Shown here: positions 33,565 through 45,400 of the stretch, piece by piece | Layout: every line of letters begins with the position of its first letter | How positions within the stretch are numbered: position 1 is the first letter of the stretch | Assembly: GCA_001931875.2 (NCBI GenBank) | Contig: MSJH02000657.1 | Span: 310,001-374,000 of the forward strand | Reading direction: 5' to 3' | DNA from: Byssochlamys sp. IMV 00236 | Lineage: Eukaryota > Ascomycota > Eurotiomycetes > Eurotiales > Thermoascaceae | DNA: 64,000 nucleotides | Translations under genes and position numbers: made by a program | Notes under the pieces: generated by a model | Told to the model about the DNA's origin: nothing | The model's input: only the letters and a program-made list of their open reading frames with translations | Database searches by the model: none

Positions 33565-33810
33565 TCACCACATCAGAAACCCCCCAGAAGCAGAGACACA
33601 CTGTCCCGAAACCCACCTACTCCTCTCCTCCGCCGAAAACGCCACTGTCTGCACAACATCATCAAGTGTCCCAAGCCGATGCTCAACCGCCGTCGACTCC
33701 CTCTGCCACTCAACCAACCACTGCGGAATCTCGTCCAACATGACCGTCCGGACCGGCCCCGGATGCACCACATTGACTAATGCCACATATCTTCGTTGAT
33801 GTACATATAT
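33565..33810 (-). pseudogene. C-terminal remnant of a short-chain dehydrogenase/reductase
   Basis: About 75 residues match only the end of classical SDR enzymes: VNVVHPGPVRT after the catalytic region, then RLGTLDDVVQTVAFSAEERS and RWVSGQCVSASGGF. The Rossmann nucleotide-binding start and the YxxxK active site are not found on the minus strand for the next 1.5 kb. A possible acceptor site lies at about 33811, so it could be a last exon, but no matching upstream exons are visible. I therefore call it a truncated relic in a gene-poor stretch. Confidence 0.65.
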
Positions 33811-35443
33811 CCTGTAGAAATAGGCGGCTCCACTATTCGTTCTGACTTACCCTTTATATAGGGACGTAGTGGCACGTTGCAGCTCGGCTTGCAATAAAGC
33901 ACTCGGGGTATGATCATGACAATGGAAGAGGATGAAAGGCCGGCATAAGGCCGACATAAATATCATGTGATGCAGGCAAGATAATCTGCAGGATGGTATA
34001 CATATACCATTTAATATTCTGTATACTTAGTGGGTATAGATATACCAGAATAGAGGGAATATACCACCGAAGGACTGAATATATAAGGACGCCCCGTTTC
34101 CGCTCTACAGAAATTTGATTCTTTATACTCAATTGATCTATTGTTACTATACTACTTACTATCGGTTAGTAAAAAAGCTACTAAAGACATCACAATTTGA
34201 TTAGGCACTACTCCCAACTTAGCCATTGTGTATACATTTAAAGACTCATTTGAGACGTTACCAGTAAAAGCCTGACCTAAAGAACTGTGGTAAGCAAGTA
34301 GTAGTAGCTGCCTATGAGAAGATCTAACGGACATGGTCACGGTTCAGGAACAGAGGTAACGTTCCGCTTAAATCTTTCCCAGCAGCAGAGATAGGATAGG
34401 TAGCTATTAGAGACCATTTAACGTGAGCAAGTATAAACTACCAGGAATTTGGGTGGGTCGGTCCGTGCGGGAAGATGCTGCCGATGTGGCCGCATTATCA
34501 ACGCCTTCTATGAAGTCTGAGCAGCCATAGTAGTGCACCGTCATCAACAAAGCAAGTCAAAAGCCGATTTATAGTTTTAGACAAGTCATTTGATCGGATA
34601 TCCAAATAAATAATTGACGTTGTTCTCGTTCTGTTTGAAAAAAGAAGTCCCTATTGAACTCCCCACCAAGACTCCGTTCACCGTCGCCAGTTCGTCAGCT
34701 TCAGCATGCGAGAGAAAGCCCGCATTTACGTACACATAACGCATCAATGAAGAAGAGGCTGAAGAAATATCCCATATAACAAGAAACAGCCATCATAAGG
34801 TGCTGAAAACAATATGCAGCTGTCAGCCTGGAGGAAAACAACATTGAAACAAGCCATTAACTGAGGCTTGTCGCCAGAATGGAATATGTTAATGCAAGAA
34901 CAGAAAAAACGTAAAAAGGGCGGAACCTGCCCAATGATCGATGAGACTAAGACCTCCAAAAAAGAAACATTGTAGATTCCTCTATTCGTCAGCAACCCAA
35001 TTTCTGTTGGTTTTAGCGCTTGCCATACAGTCTATAGAAAGTTAATCGCAATGAGACGTGAATCGAGATGACGAAGAGGAGCGACGAATAGGAGCGAAGA
35101 AAAGAGATAAAGAAATAGACAGCAAGAAGTATGTGAAGTGTGAGCGCAGATTATATTGCGCCAGCGTGGCGGCATTCGAAAATTATGATATACTGCTGTC
35201 AGAGCTCGGATGTAGGACTTTAGTATCGAGACAGGTCATATATCAAGACACCGGATGGCACCACGGTGCAGGAAGTATTGAGGGACAGAGTATGAAGCTG
35301 CCGTCAGAGTCGTATGAGAGACAAGGTGCTTGGGCGGAGCCTAATTGAGAAGACATGAGTTTCGATTGGACGACCATTTCCCGACGGCGGAATCGCCTAA
35401 GTGATATGCCGTCTTTCGAGGTCGAGCTGCTGGAAAGTATGGT
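33811..35443. other. AT-rich gene-poor region
   Basis: The sequence is AT-rich with scattered short frames on both strands and no recognisable domain. It may be decayed DNA, given the dehydrogenase relic at its left edge. The 3' end of atg13 is expected at the right. Confidence 0.45.
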
Positions 35444-38400
35444 CTACTGCCACGCATGGAAGCCGGGAAAACCGGTGCCCCTTCGTCCGCTGTTGGGTCT
35501 GGATCCAGTCGAATTTCCAGCCGAGTCTCCAGCACTGCTTCCGGTCCTGCCTTCTTCCAAACTTCGTCTGGAGGATTGGAAGTCGCTCATGGCGAAAAGC
35601 AGCGGTTCATCTTCCTCTAAGGGCGCTGAATGTGTGAATGAGCGTCCGGAATTCGATCTTTGCCCTGTGCCTCGTCGAATATCTGTAGTCGAGTGACTAC
35701 TGCTGCTGCCGCTGCCACTATCACCGCGACCACGTTCAGACAGGTGGGGTGGAATGGCACTTGCACGCGCCAGACTGCTAGACGTCGAACTGTGAGATTG
35801 AGGACCGCCAGAAGAACCTTGCCCTCGAGGAAGGCGAGATTGGTATGGATTACTAGTGAATCCACCTCGCTGCGAGAGAGATCCGCGTTGGGAATCGGAG
35901 GCAGTAGCACTGCTAGGGGCAGCCGTATCATCATTTGCAGGTGACGATTGCTCATCTGCCCGTGACTGATCAACACTTTGCGGTGCGTTCTCAAACTCCT
36001 GCTGTCGAAGGCGAGCACTGAGGCTCAAGTGAGATCCATCGCCATTGCCCAAACTTACACTGCGCATCCCGAACGGGAAGATGTCATCATCGTCAACGAC
36101 AGTGCCGGGCCCATCCTGGGCGGCAGAACTAGGCCGTCGATATGGTTGAGGGCGTGGAGATGTGGGTATGTCGATGGCCGCAGCACCTGATGGTTTTCGT
36201 TCATCGCTTGTGTTTTCATCCGGTGGGGAATTGTGCCCCCTGCGCGAAACCTGGGGACGTCGGTCCACATCTTGATCGCCATACTCGACAATGCTATTAG
36301 AGCTTAGCCTTGACGGAATGGCAGGAGTATGGGGAGTATGAGGGGAAATAGGTTTCCCAGGAGAAGAAGCTGTCGATATGGAAGTGCCGGCCACCATAGG
36401 CGGTACACTGGAGAGCTGTCTGCTAGACGACGCCGACGATCGCTGCATTAGAAGTGAGGATGACATGGACTCAGAGAGCGCGGTATTGGAATCTCTCATA
36501 CGCTGAAAGCGTGTCAGAGCGGCGGACGTCTTGCGTGTCGTAGCATCTACCGCCGCCGTATTTGCAGGTGTTAGCAGATCCTTCCTCATATCGAGCAATT
36601 TCAAGAATTCAGAGATCTTTTCGTCGTCCGCATGAATGGAATCAGCGCTCGTTCCGGTAGGGTCTGCTAGTAAGCCAGAGCCCGGCTGGGCGGCGGAGGA
36701 CGTCGCACTTGCTTTACCGCTCGAAGTGTCATCTTCTGTTCGAGTTGTCCCACCTCCCGAAGAGAGACGACCACGACGGTGGCTGAAGGAGCTACTGTAC
36801 CTCGATATCGGAGCCGGTTTGGGCGAGGCCGAATTAGAGGAAGCGATGGCATTTTCTGGAGAAATAGCAATTGGCTTACGCGTGAAGGGCCCTGTCGTTG
36901 TCGGAGGGGGCATATTCTTGGAGTCGGAGCTCCCCGTCGGCGGTGTACGGGCAGTTGCAGAAGAAATAGGAGGGTCTACCAACGAGGGGGAGGCCGATAG
37001 AGGCGGGGCTTTAAACGGCTGGAAAGATATAGAGGGACGTCTAACGACTCCAGACCCTCCTTCTCCTGCAAGTACCGCAGCACGTCCTGCTGGTCCAATT
37101 TTGGCCGCTGGTAGGAGCCGGTTAGTAGGTGATGATGGCGACGGTGATGTGGTACCCAGTTCTCTTGCAGCCCTCAGAGTTGAAATCGGACTAGCACTGG
37201 GAGGGCCGACTTGGTGGAAAGTCGAGAGACTCCCGTATGCTCGTGTAGGGTCTGGCTGTTCTGTCATCTTTCTTCCTGAAGGTAGCGATCCAACCTCATT
37301 CTGAGTAGCTGGCCTATGGAGCCCGTCTGATGGAAGGGAAGGGCGGAAGAATTCATCGTCGGCTCCCATGAATCGTGAGCTCAAAAGCGCTTCGGAATCG
37401 TCCACTCTAAAATCACAGCTTGCACGATAGGTCACTTGGACAGTGAACGGACCCGCGGGCGAGTCTGTAGATCCGAACGAATACGTCTCCACGACCTTCC
37501 CCCCACCCTCATAGAGTGGAGTGGTTAGATTGTCCAGCTTGGAAGCATCCTGACTGGGAGTACCTTGCAGAATCCGGTACTTCATTCTCAGGGCTGGACT
37601 CGCTCGCATCTTGCCATTACGTTTTGCAAACTTCCAAGCTGGGAGAAATTTGGAGTATGTGAACAATGACCGAAATAGGACGATACTCTTTTTATATACT
37701 GTCGGAAGCACCGATCCCAGGTCAGCTGGCGGTTTTCCCGACGCTGCTCCAAGTTCAACTCTCCACCGCTCTAGGATCACTTCATTCTGGCTGGACTTAG
37801 CCAATCTTGCGGAAGGCGCTCCTCGAGAGGCAGCTAGTGCCTCAAGAACATCCCAGCGTTTCCCATTCTCATCGATAATAACGAGACTTTGGTTGTTGGT
37901 GAGTTCACCGCCATCCAGGTATGTCTCGATAATCATAGGGGGTGGTCGATTGTCGCGGGCATCGCAGGATCTCCATGTTCGCAGATGTTCTCGTAGTACA
38001 TCCGTTTCATCCAGTTCGACATTAAACTTGAGAGTAAATGACATGTCAGCTCGCAGATCATGGTAGATAGGAGCGGTGTTGGCTTTCAGCCAACAACGGA
38101 AGCTCAATATATCACCGTAAAGGCTAAGAGAGGCAGGAAACATGAGGCTTACCCAGCGGTTGACCCTCGGGGTATCGGAACCCTTGTTGTAGACCCGAGG
38201 AAGATCGACTCGCGCATGAAGAATGATGAGGGCCGCTTTTGTATGGTAGTTCTATATAGAACAGCAAGGTCAGCATCCGTTCGCGTGATAGGTAGTGTGA
38301 CATCGCCTATCTTACCGAGATAATCTGATTCAGCTTCGCCATGGCCTCTTTCGCAGGCGCTGGGTTCCTCTGGGCCTGCTCGGACGACTCAGTCTCTGTC

Positions 38401-38561
38401 TCTATACCGAGCCCTCTCGGGTTATTCGTTCCAACCTCGCCACTCTGTGGACTCGACGATCCCGCTTCCGACTCTCTCGAGAGGTTGCTTCGTACTGTGT
38501 TGGGCCGCGCCGAATTCGCTGGTGACGCCGTCACCGGCGGCGTTCTGGGATGCTGATGCAT
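35444..38561 (-). CDS. atg13: Autophagy-related protein 13 (Atg13)
   Basis: Atg13 is the regulatory subunit of the Atg1 kinase complex that starts autophagy, and TORC1 phosphorylation holds it inactive. Inferred exons 38561-38316, 38251-38153 and 38026-35444 give 975 residues. The HORMA domain (about residues 75-300) reads [60 protein letters not shown], then [31 protein letters not shown] and [13 protein letters not shown]. The remaining two thirds are Ser/Pro-rich and disordered, with many SP/TP sites as expected for a TORC1-regulated scaffold. The start ATG at 38561 gives [14 protein letters not shown]. Both introns keep phase 0. Confidence 0.94.
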
Positions 38562-39374
38562 TGTGAACTGGGAGGAGTTCCGGACCCCGACGAGGCTCAC
38601 GTGCCGTTCTCGAGGACTCTTCGTAGAGTGACTTTGGCTGTATTATCCGAACAAAGTGAACAAAATGGTCGTCAGGCTGCTGAATAAGGTATCTTGGAAT
38701 CTCAGGCGGGAGGGAGGGAAACACTGGACTGTCGGCGGAGGGCCATGCTAACAGTGAGGCAGATGAGAACGACCGTGGAGTAGCAGCAGCAGAAGACCAG
38801 ACAGAAAGATGAGATGAAAGGAAGAAAAAGTTCCGATAGTGTATTGGCGGCTCTTAAGTTTCCCAAGACAAGCATATCACAGCAAATGCACAGCTTGGTG
38901 AGGAAGCCTGAGGTCTAGCTAGACGGGCTGGGAGAGCTATCTCCGCAGTGACGGCCAGAGAACCCGATGGTCAGAGAACGGTGCCTCCTCACTATGTGAG
39001 AAACAGCACAGTTCAGAGAGCCATGTTTACGGAGCGAACGTGTCCTCTATAGAAATTTGATTGTGGGCTGTCGGGTGCTCAGGGATGCCTGCAAACGAGT
39101 CGTCAAAGGGGAGTGCGTGAACGGCCGATGGGCAGGCACCTGTGACGCACACCGGTGACTCGACGTCTGGCGGTCAAGTGGAGGCGGACGAGTGAGCCAC
39201 CACGATGTTCGGGGAGAGGAAGGCCAGAGGCAGCAGAGGTACACGAGCCAGTGAGGATGAGATGGACAGGATGGATAAGAATAATAAGTTAGTGAAGTTC
39301 ACTTCACGCAGTCGAAGGGGATGAGAGGGACTTGGACTTGTCCGCTGCTCGACATCCAGAGCCGCCTGGAGATA
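38562..39374. promoter_or_regulatory. atg13 upstream region
   Basis: This should hold the atg13 promoter and leader, read on the minus strand. No ATG-started gene is seen. A mobile element is inserted at its far end, about 810 bases upstream of the atg13 start. Confidence 0.45.
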
Positions 39375-39720
39375 CAGTAAAACCTGGCTATAACGAACCC
39401 GGGTATAACGAATACCTCGACATAACGAATTCAAAACCGTGTCAAAATTAAAATCCCATACAAAATTCGTTATTCCTCCCTACTACGAAATTCGTTAATT
39501 TTTTCAGGCCTTTTCTATACAATTCGTTATACAAAGGTACAAACTTACCTTATTAATCAGTGATTACCTCATTAAAAATTTCCTATTAGGGTAATTTTTT
39601 CGAAAAATTTACTGCCCATACCAATATTACTAATACAGACCCACTTTTTATATAACGAATCCTCTATACAACGAATTACACTACCTGGCTAAAATGATTC
39701 GTTATATCCAGGTTTTACTG
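39375..39720. mobile_element. Non-autonomous pogo/Tc1-mariner-type inverted-repeat element (MITE)
   Basis: The ends are 23-base inverted repeats that match at 22 positions, each beginning CAGTAAAACCTGG and continuing to ATAACGAA. They differ only at the base after CCTGG. The dinucleotide TA flanks both sides (39373-39374 and 39721-39722), the usual target duplication of Tc1/mariner and pogo elements. The 346-base interior is AT-rich and has no transposase frame. It contains several further copies of the word TAACGAA or its complement TTCGTTA in both directions, like subterminal transposase-binding repeats. It would need a transposase in trans. Confidence 0.9.
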
Positions 39721-42447
39721 TAACTGGAGGGCGGTAAGCCGTATCGATACGATACCGCGCCGGACAGGCTGATCTGGGGCGATAAAGGGGACCTGGGGAC
39801 TGTTCTGTCACGCTCCGTACTGAACCGGGCAGCGCAGGCGATCAGGTGCAGATCCCGATTGACGGCCGTCGCGGAAGCCAGTCCTGCAGCCAATGGGATG
39901 CGCCATTGGGAAGAATAGCCCCAGCCAGCGCTCTCCTTAAGCTCCCCAGGTGAGGTTCCCTAAGGTACCAAATTACGGTCTGGTCCCGTCATGGACAATA
40001 CCATAGATACCATCCGTCTCTCCCAGGATATCCGCAACCAGATTCGAGGGTCGACAGGCGCTGAAACGAGGCTAGATACAAGATAGATCTATCATTCCAA
40101 CTAACTATCTCATCGGGTCGCAAATAACTAACTACCAACATGGATGACCGATCGGATCCATCATCAGGAGGCAGTGCTCCACTAGATGCACAAACAAACA
40201 ATCACTGAACAATGGTGATTGCGCCAAAAGTCCAACAGAGTTAACAGCACAGACAAAGCGCGGCAGTGTGATAGCTCGGATGTCTAGACCAAACCCGAAC
40301 CATGTCATCTGGCTGCTCGAGAACAGGCAGATGCTCATAACCCTCCGGACTGGTCGCCTCGCGCAAACGGGTTGGTCAATCGGGTCCACGTCTCTGACGC
40401 CGCGCCATGGCGAAGACAAGTCAGGGTCAGTACCTGGGCCAGGGTCAAGCCGGCCCAGTTGCACCTGCAGCAACCATGAGCTACAGTACGATGGATTGCT
40501 TTTTAGTTTACCGCTATCCGGAGAGAAGGGAATCGTGGCGCTAGTTTTGAGCTACTGCTCCTGCGACAGATGCTTGTGCCTCTGTTTCCTTTACTCAGAA
40601 ATGCGGACGGTCACCTGCAAGGAGACGACCGCTGAGACTTGGAGCCTGCTGTCTGGCGCCAGATGGTTGTGCAGCACCCGCTGATGCAGTCGGTCGCTGT
40701 CTGTCCTCAGTGCGTCTCCGCGGCGAATAATCAATCTCAGTACGCTTGTTGTGTCCGCTGTCAGATAGCTACTGCTAGAATCTGGGGTCAGAACTCGTGA
40801 AGGAGACGCCCTCGTTGGTTGGTATATCTTCCGTACAACAACCGTGGCAGCAGCCTGCATCGAAGATGGCTACTATACTGAGGAAAGCAATGGACAGTTG
40901 GAAAAAAAAAGACCCGATTTGAGTGATTCCTTTGAGGGCCCATAGATGCCAGCATGATTTCGTTATGATAGAGGGTAAGATGAGATTGGTATAACTATCG
41001 CTTCGGGGACAGGGGGTATCTGACCAGTTTGCTCGTGTGAATCTTGCGCACATCGATATTTATGATTAATCCACACGAGTATGCTCATAAAAGTAGATAG
41101 AACCCCTTCCGTTCTCCTATAAGGCCCCGGTGTCTCCAGCAAGATGTCTCGAGCATTTCCCGCGGTCCAGATAACCTCGCGGTCGCGAACCGATAATCGA
41201 GGAACATGTGGTCCGAAGTCAGGTAGACTGCCAACCTGCAACGTTTTACTCTTTCCATTTCTCATCTCGTATCAGATCATCTTAGTGCTGTGATCATTAT
41301 AACGTGCGCGCAGTGTTATCAAGAATAATCGATGACCGCCATCATGTGCTTCCGTCTCTACGTCACCGGCTGAGTAGATGGGCAATCTGGAGATGGGCAA
41401 TCTGAAGATAATCATGTGCATCAGATCACTTTAAAGCCTTAATAAACAAATAGACACATATGATTCTCTTTGCATTCTCTCTCTCGGTTTATCCTAGAGA
41501 TAGCAATGGAAGCTGTTATGGTCTCCAAAGGCGCATGCAGGATCGTATACCGTATGGTAGACTATGGTGGACATGTAGTACTTCCTTTCCATCGTGAGGA
41601 GGGGACAAATTCGTATTTGTAGACTTGCCAGACCGGACACTGCCGTCTTTTGAATACAACTCATGCCTGGAAGTAGTTGTAGTTATCCCAGTTTTGAGGG
41701 GAAACCTTTTATCAGGTGATTGAAGGCATACCATAATAACCGCCCGCGTGTCCGATCTCCAATGAATCTGGCACGAGCCGCTCATCCACGGGGGGGAACA
41801 GAGCCTCTGTCTGAGGAGAATGAGGGGATTGTTCCAGGGAGACTTCCAGCTAGAAGCCGCAAGAATGCCAAACGTCCAGGTTCATTATCATCGTGTTCTG
41901 GCCGCCGAACCTCTCGTCCGGGGGCATGGAGGGGTCTGCAGGCCCTGATTGGCCGTCCGCGTTCGGAGCATCCCTCTTTCCTGTCCATGGCTCATTGTTC
42001 ACACTGCCTCTGCCGATATCCTGTCGAAAAGTCATATACATAGTTAATAGAAGCCTCATCCCTCGTCCGACGTTTCCATCATATCCTTAGACTCAATCTT
42101 GTATCTCCATTCCCCTTGAAACTGTGCGCGCCCAGTCAGCTCCGCATCCGCGTGTCCCCCGCTTGAGCTTCCGGAGATAAGTACGAGTCGGTAATCGCCA
42201 CCACAACGCGACTCTGAACCCTCCGCAATTTTTCGCGATTCAAGAACGGTCCTTCCCTCGCTTCGATCATCGAGATTCAAATAGCTGCCTGGTCGCGGCG
42301 GTTATATTCTCCCTGTCCCCCGGGTTTCCTTCTCCAGAACCCCCTTCGAGCCCACAGAGCGCCTCTCCTACGCTGTAATCTTCGTGATTACCGCGAGGCA
42401 TCTTGTCAGGGCTATAAGGAGGTTCTGTGACAACCTATTCGTGGCAC
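39721..42447. other. Large gene-poor interval
   Basis: About 2.7 kb without a gene I can support. Open frames on both strands (for example 40268-40684 plus and 40132-40473 minus) overlap each other and carry no known motif. The last several hundred bases should hold the promoter and leader of the ankyrin-RCC1-BTB gene; a pyrimidine-rich CT tract runs over about 42300-42375. Confidence 0.45.
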
Positions 42448-45400
42448 ATGATCAGCAATCTCTTACAATACTTCTTGCACGATGATGTCGAGAGTTTCCG
42501 GCGGTTACTGGCCAACGCCGGTTACCCGGTTGGTGGCCAGCGGTCTGGAGGAAATACGACTGACAGTTTCGGAGCTACATTAGGGTCGTCTCCAGTTCTG
42601 CCATCGAAATCGAACAAGGTGTACAGCGGTACTTCTCCGGGTACGCCTTTGACCGAACGAGGCAACGTGAAGCGTGGGAATGGCACGTTATCTCGAGAAC
42701 AAGTAAATGCGCGCGACCATTATGGCAGGACTATTCTTCACTTAGTGGCCTCATCACTAAAGCCGTCCGCGGTTGAATTTGCAGAGGCATTGCTAGAGAT
42801 ACCGTTCATCGACATCTATGCTCAGGATCATGAAAGCGGTTGGACTGCCTTGCATCGGGCTCTGTACGCGGGAAACGCAACCATTGCACAAGCTCTGCTT
42901 GCCCGAGATCTACGTGATGTAACAGAATTCAGTACCGTTGGAAACGTCCATTATCCTTCTGGTGGTTTGATCAAGATCAAAGACAGGGAAGGCTATAGCC
43001 CTTTCGACGTGTATGGGTCGACTATCGTGTCTCGCAACATCAAGGAGATAGTAAACCGGAATCCCAGAGCGGTAGTGAAGGATTCGTCTGATGTCGATGT
43101 CCCTGGCAGTGATCTCTCTTCTGTCGATGGTCATTCTGTTCCTGGAGACGATAATGCCGAAGAGACTAGCTATCATCATCGAGCTGTCCTAAAACCGCGC
43201 ACAAACCTGCAAGGCGACGAGATCTTCACATTCGGTAGCAATAAGAACCTGACGCTTGGTTTGGGGGATGAGGACGACCGACAGTTTCCCGAAAGGATAT
43301 CTGTGCAGCGCCCGGAGCATCTCCTGCAGCGATTCTTTCGCGAATATGAGGAGCGTCGCTCCCAATCTGGCCGTTCTGACTTGCAGGATTTCAATCATAT
43401 TCCAGATCTGCCTACACTGATCCGAAATAAGCCTATCAGTTTCCAAGATGTCGTCATGTCCAAACTTCACACCGCTGTCCTCACCAATGATCCGGAATCA
43501 AATCTATTCATGTCTGGGTTCGGCCCCGGTGGACGTCTAGGCACGGGAGACGAGTCGACTAGGTTCGGCTTCGTTTGTGTCGAAACTGGTGCTCTTGCAG
43601 GCAAAAAGATAATATCCGTTGCGTTGGGCCAAGATCATTCTCTAGCAATTTCCGAACACGGGGAGATCTTCTCATGGGGAAGCAACAAGTACGGGCAACT
43701 TGGCTACAATCTTCCCCGGACGAACAACAAAGATGATGTGCCTATTCAGACAACCCCAAGACAAATATTTAACCCCTTTAAAAAGGAGATCATCCTAGGG
43801 GCGGCAGCCTCTTCAATCCACTCGGTTGTCTTTAGCACGTCTGGTCTTTACACTTTCGGCAAGAATGAAGGTCAGCTAGGAATTGTCGACTCAGACGCTC
43901 GTTCTCTCGAGACCCAGGTCACTCCTCGACGCGTGGGAGTTTCCCTCTTCAATTCACCTATTCACACCGTGACTGCCATCGATCGAGCTACTGCAGTGCT
44001 TCTAGAGAGCCATGATGTCTGGGTTTTCACGCAATATGGGTATTCCAAAATCGTCTTCCCGCTTGACGGGGCATCAACTTTCATCAAGAACAGTTTCTTG
44101 GCTACCCGATACGATACTGCCATCAACCGTATTGTCAAAATAACTTCAGGTGGAGATACTATCTGCGCCCTGTCCAGTTTTGGCGAAGTATACACAGTCC
44201 AGGTCAATAAAAAAGCTGATACCAGCTCTATGGCTGCATCTACCACGAACCCGGCTAAGATACGAAATTCCTTACCGCCTCCGGCAAGAGTCTGGTCCGT
44301 TCGAAAGTCTCATATGGCCGCTAGAGACGTTGCTACAGGACAGGATGGTTCGATCATCATATGCACCAAGTCTGGATCGGCCTGGAAGAAAGAGAAGCGC
44401 ACCAAAGTCAAGACATCTGGGTCTAAGGATTACAAGTTTGTTCGCATACCGGGGCTCTCCAGAGTAGTCGCTATCAGAAGCAATGCATTTGGGGCGTTTG
44501 CGGCTGCTCAGCGTGACACCGACGTAACCAAAGAGCAAATTGCTGTTGATGAATCCACTCTATGGCATGATATATCGCGTCTCCTGCCGTTCGCAGCGTT
44601 GGAGCCAGAGATTCAAGACCACAGTCTCGAAGACCTCTCAGAAGATCCCGCGATCATAGAAGGACTCGTCCCCAGGATCAAGAGAGCCGTTTTGATGTCA
44701 CGAGACATTGAATCCCAAATCCAGCCAGCGATTCAAGCCAGCAACTTGTACGATAATCCTTATGGGACTGTCTGGATTACAAGCACTGTGTCCGACATAC
44801 GGGTCCCAGTTCATGAGTTCATTGCCGCGGGACGTAGCCCTGTCCTGAGAGAGGCGTTCCAGGAGTTTCGAAAGAAATATTACTTCTCCATGCCAGAAGT
44901 GTTCTCCATCGAATACGGGAAGGATGGGCAAATCGAGACCAAGTTCCAGGGTGTGGATTTGTTAACTATCCTCAACTTGGTCTTTTTCCTCTATACGGAC
45001 AGCGTTCTGGATGTGTGGCATAAGATCAAACACTCCCCTGAAAAATCGTTCCGTTACCGGCAGGTTCGGACAGAAGTGATGCGGGTTGCGACACATTTGG
45101 AACTGCGGACCCTGGAACGAGCAGCAAGAGTCATGATAGAGCCTACGCGGACCTTGAATATGGATATGGAGGCTGCTATTAAGGATGCCTCTCTCTTCGA
45201 GAGCGCCGACGTGGTTGTGCAGCTAGATGGCGGCGAAGTGAAGTTGCACAGTCAAATTGCTTGCCAAAGGTGCCCTTTCTTTGATGGGTTGTTTAATGGT
45301 CGCTCGGGAGGCCGATGGCTCTCTTCGCGTCGCGGGAATCCGGAAGAAAAGATCAACGTGGATCTTAAGGACATTGACCGGACAGTGTTTGCGTTCGTCC

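Noticed and set aside
36636..37304. A 222-codon frame antisense to atg13
   Set aside because: It overlaps the disordered, Ser/Pro-rich part of Atg13, whose codons give Gly/Val/Glu-rich antisense frames. No domain and no ATG context of note.
40132..40684. Overlapping frames on both strands in the large gene-poor interval
   Set aside because: They mirror each other, lack motifs and have no clear splice partners.
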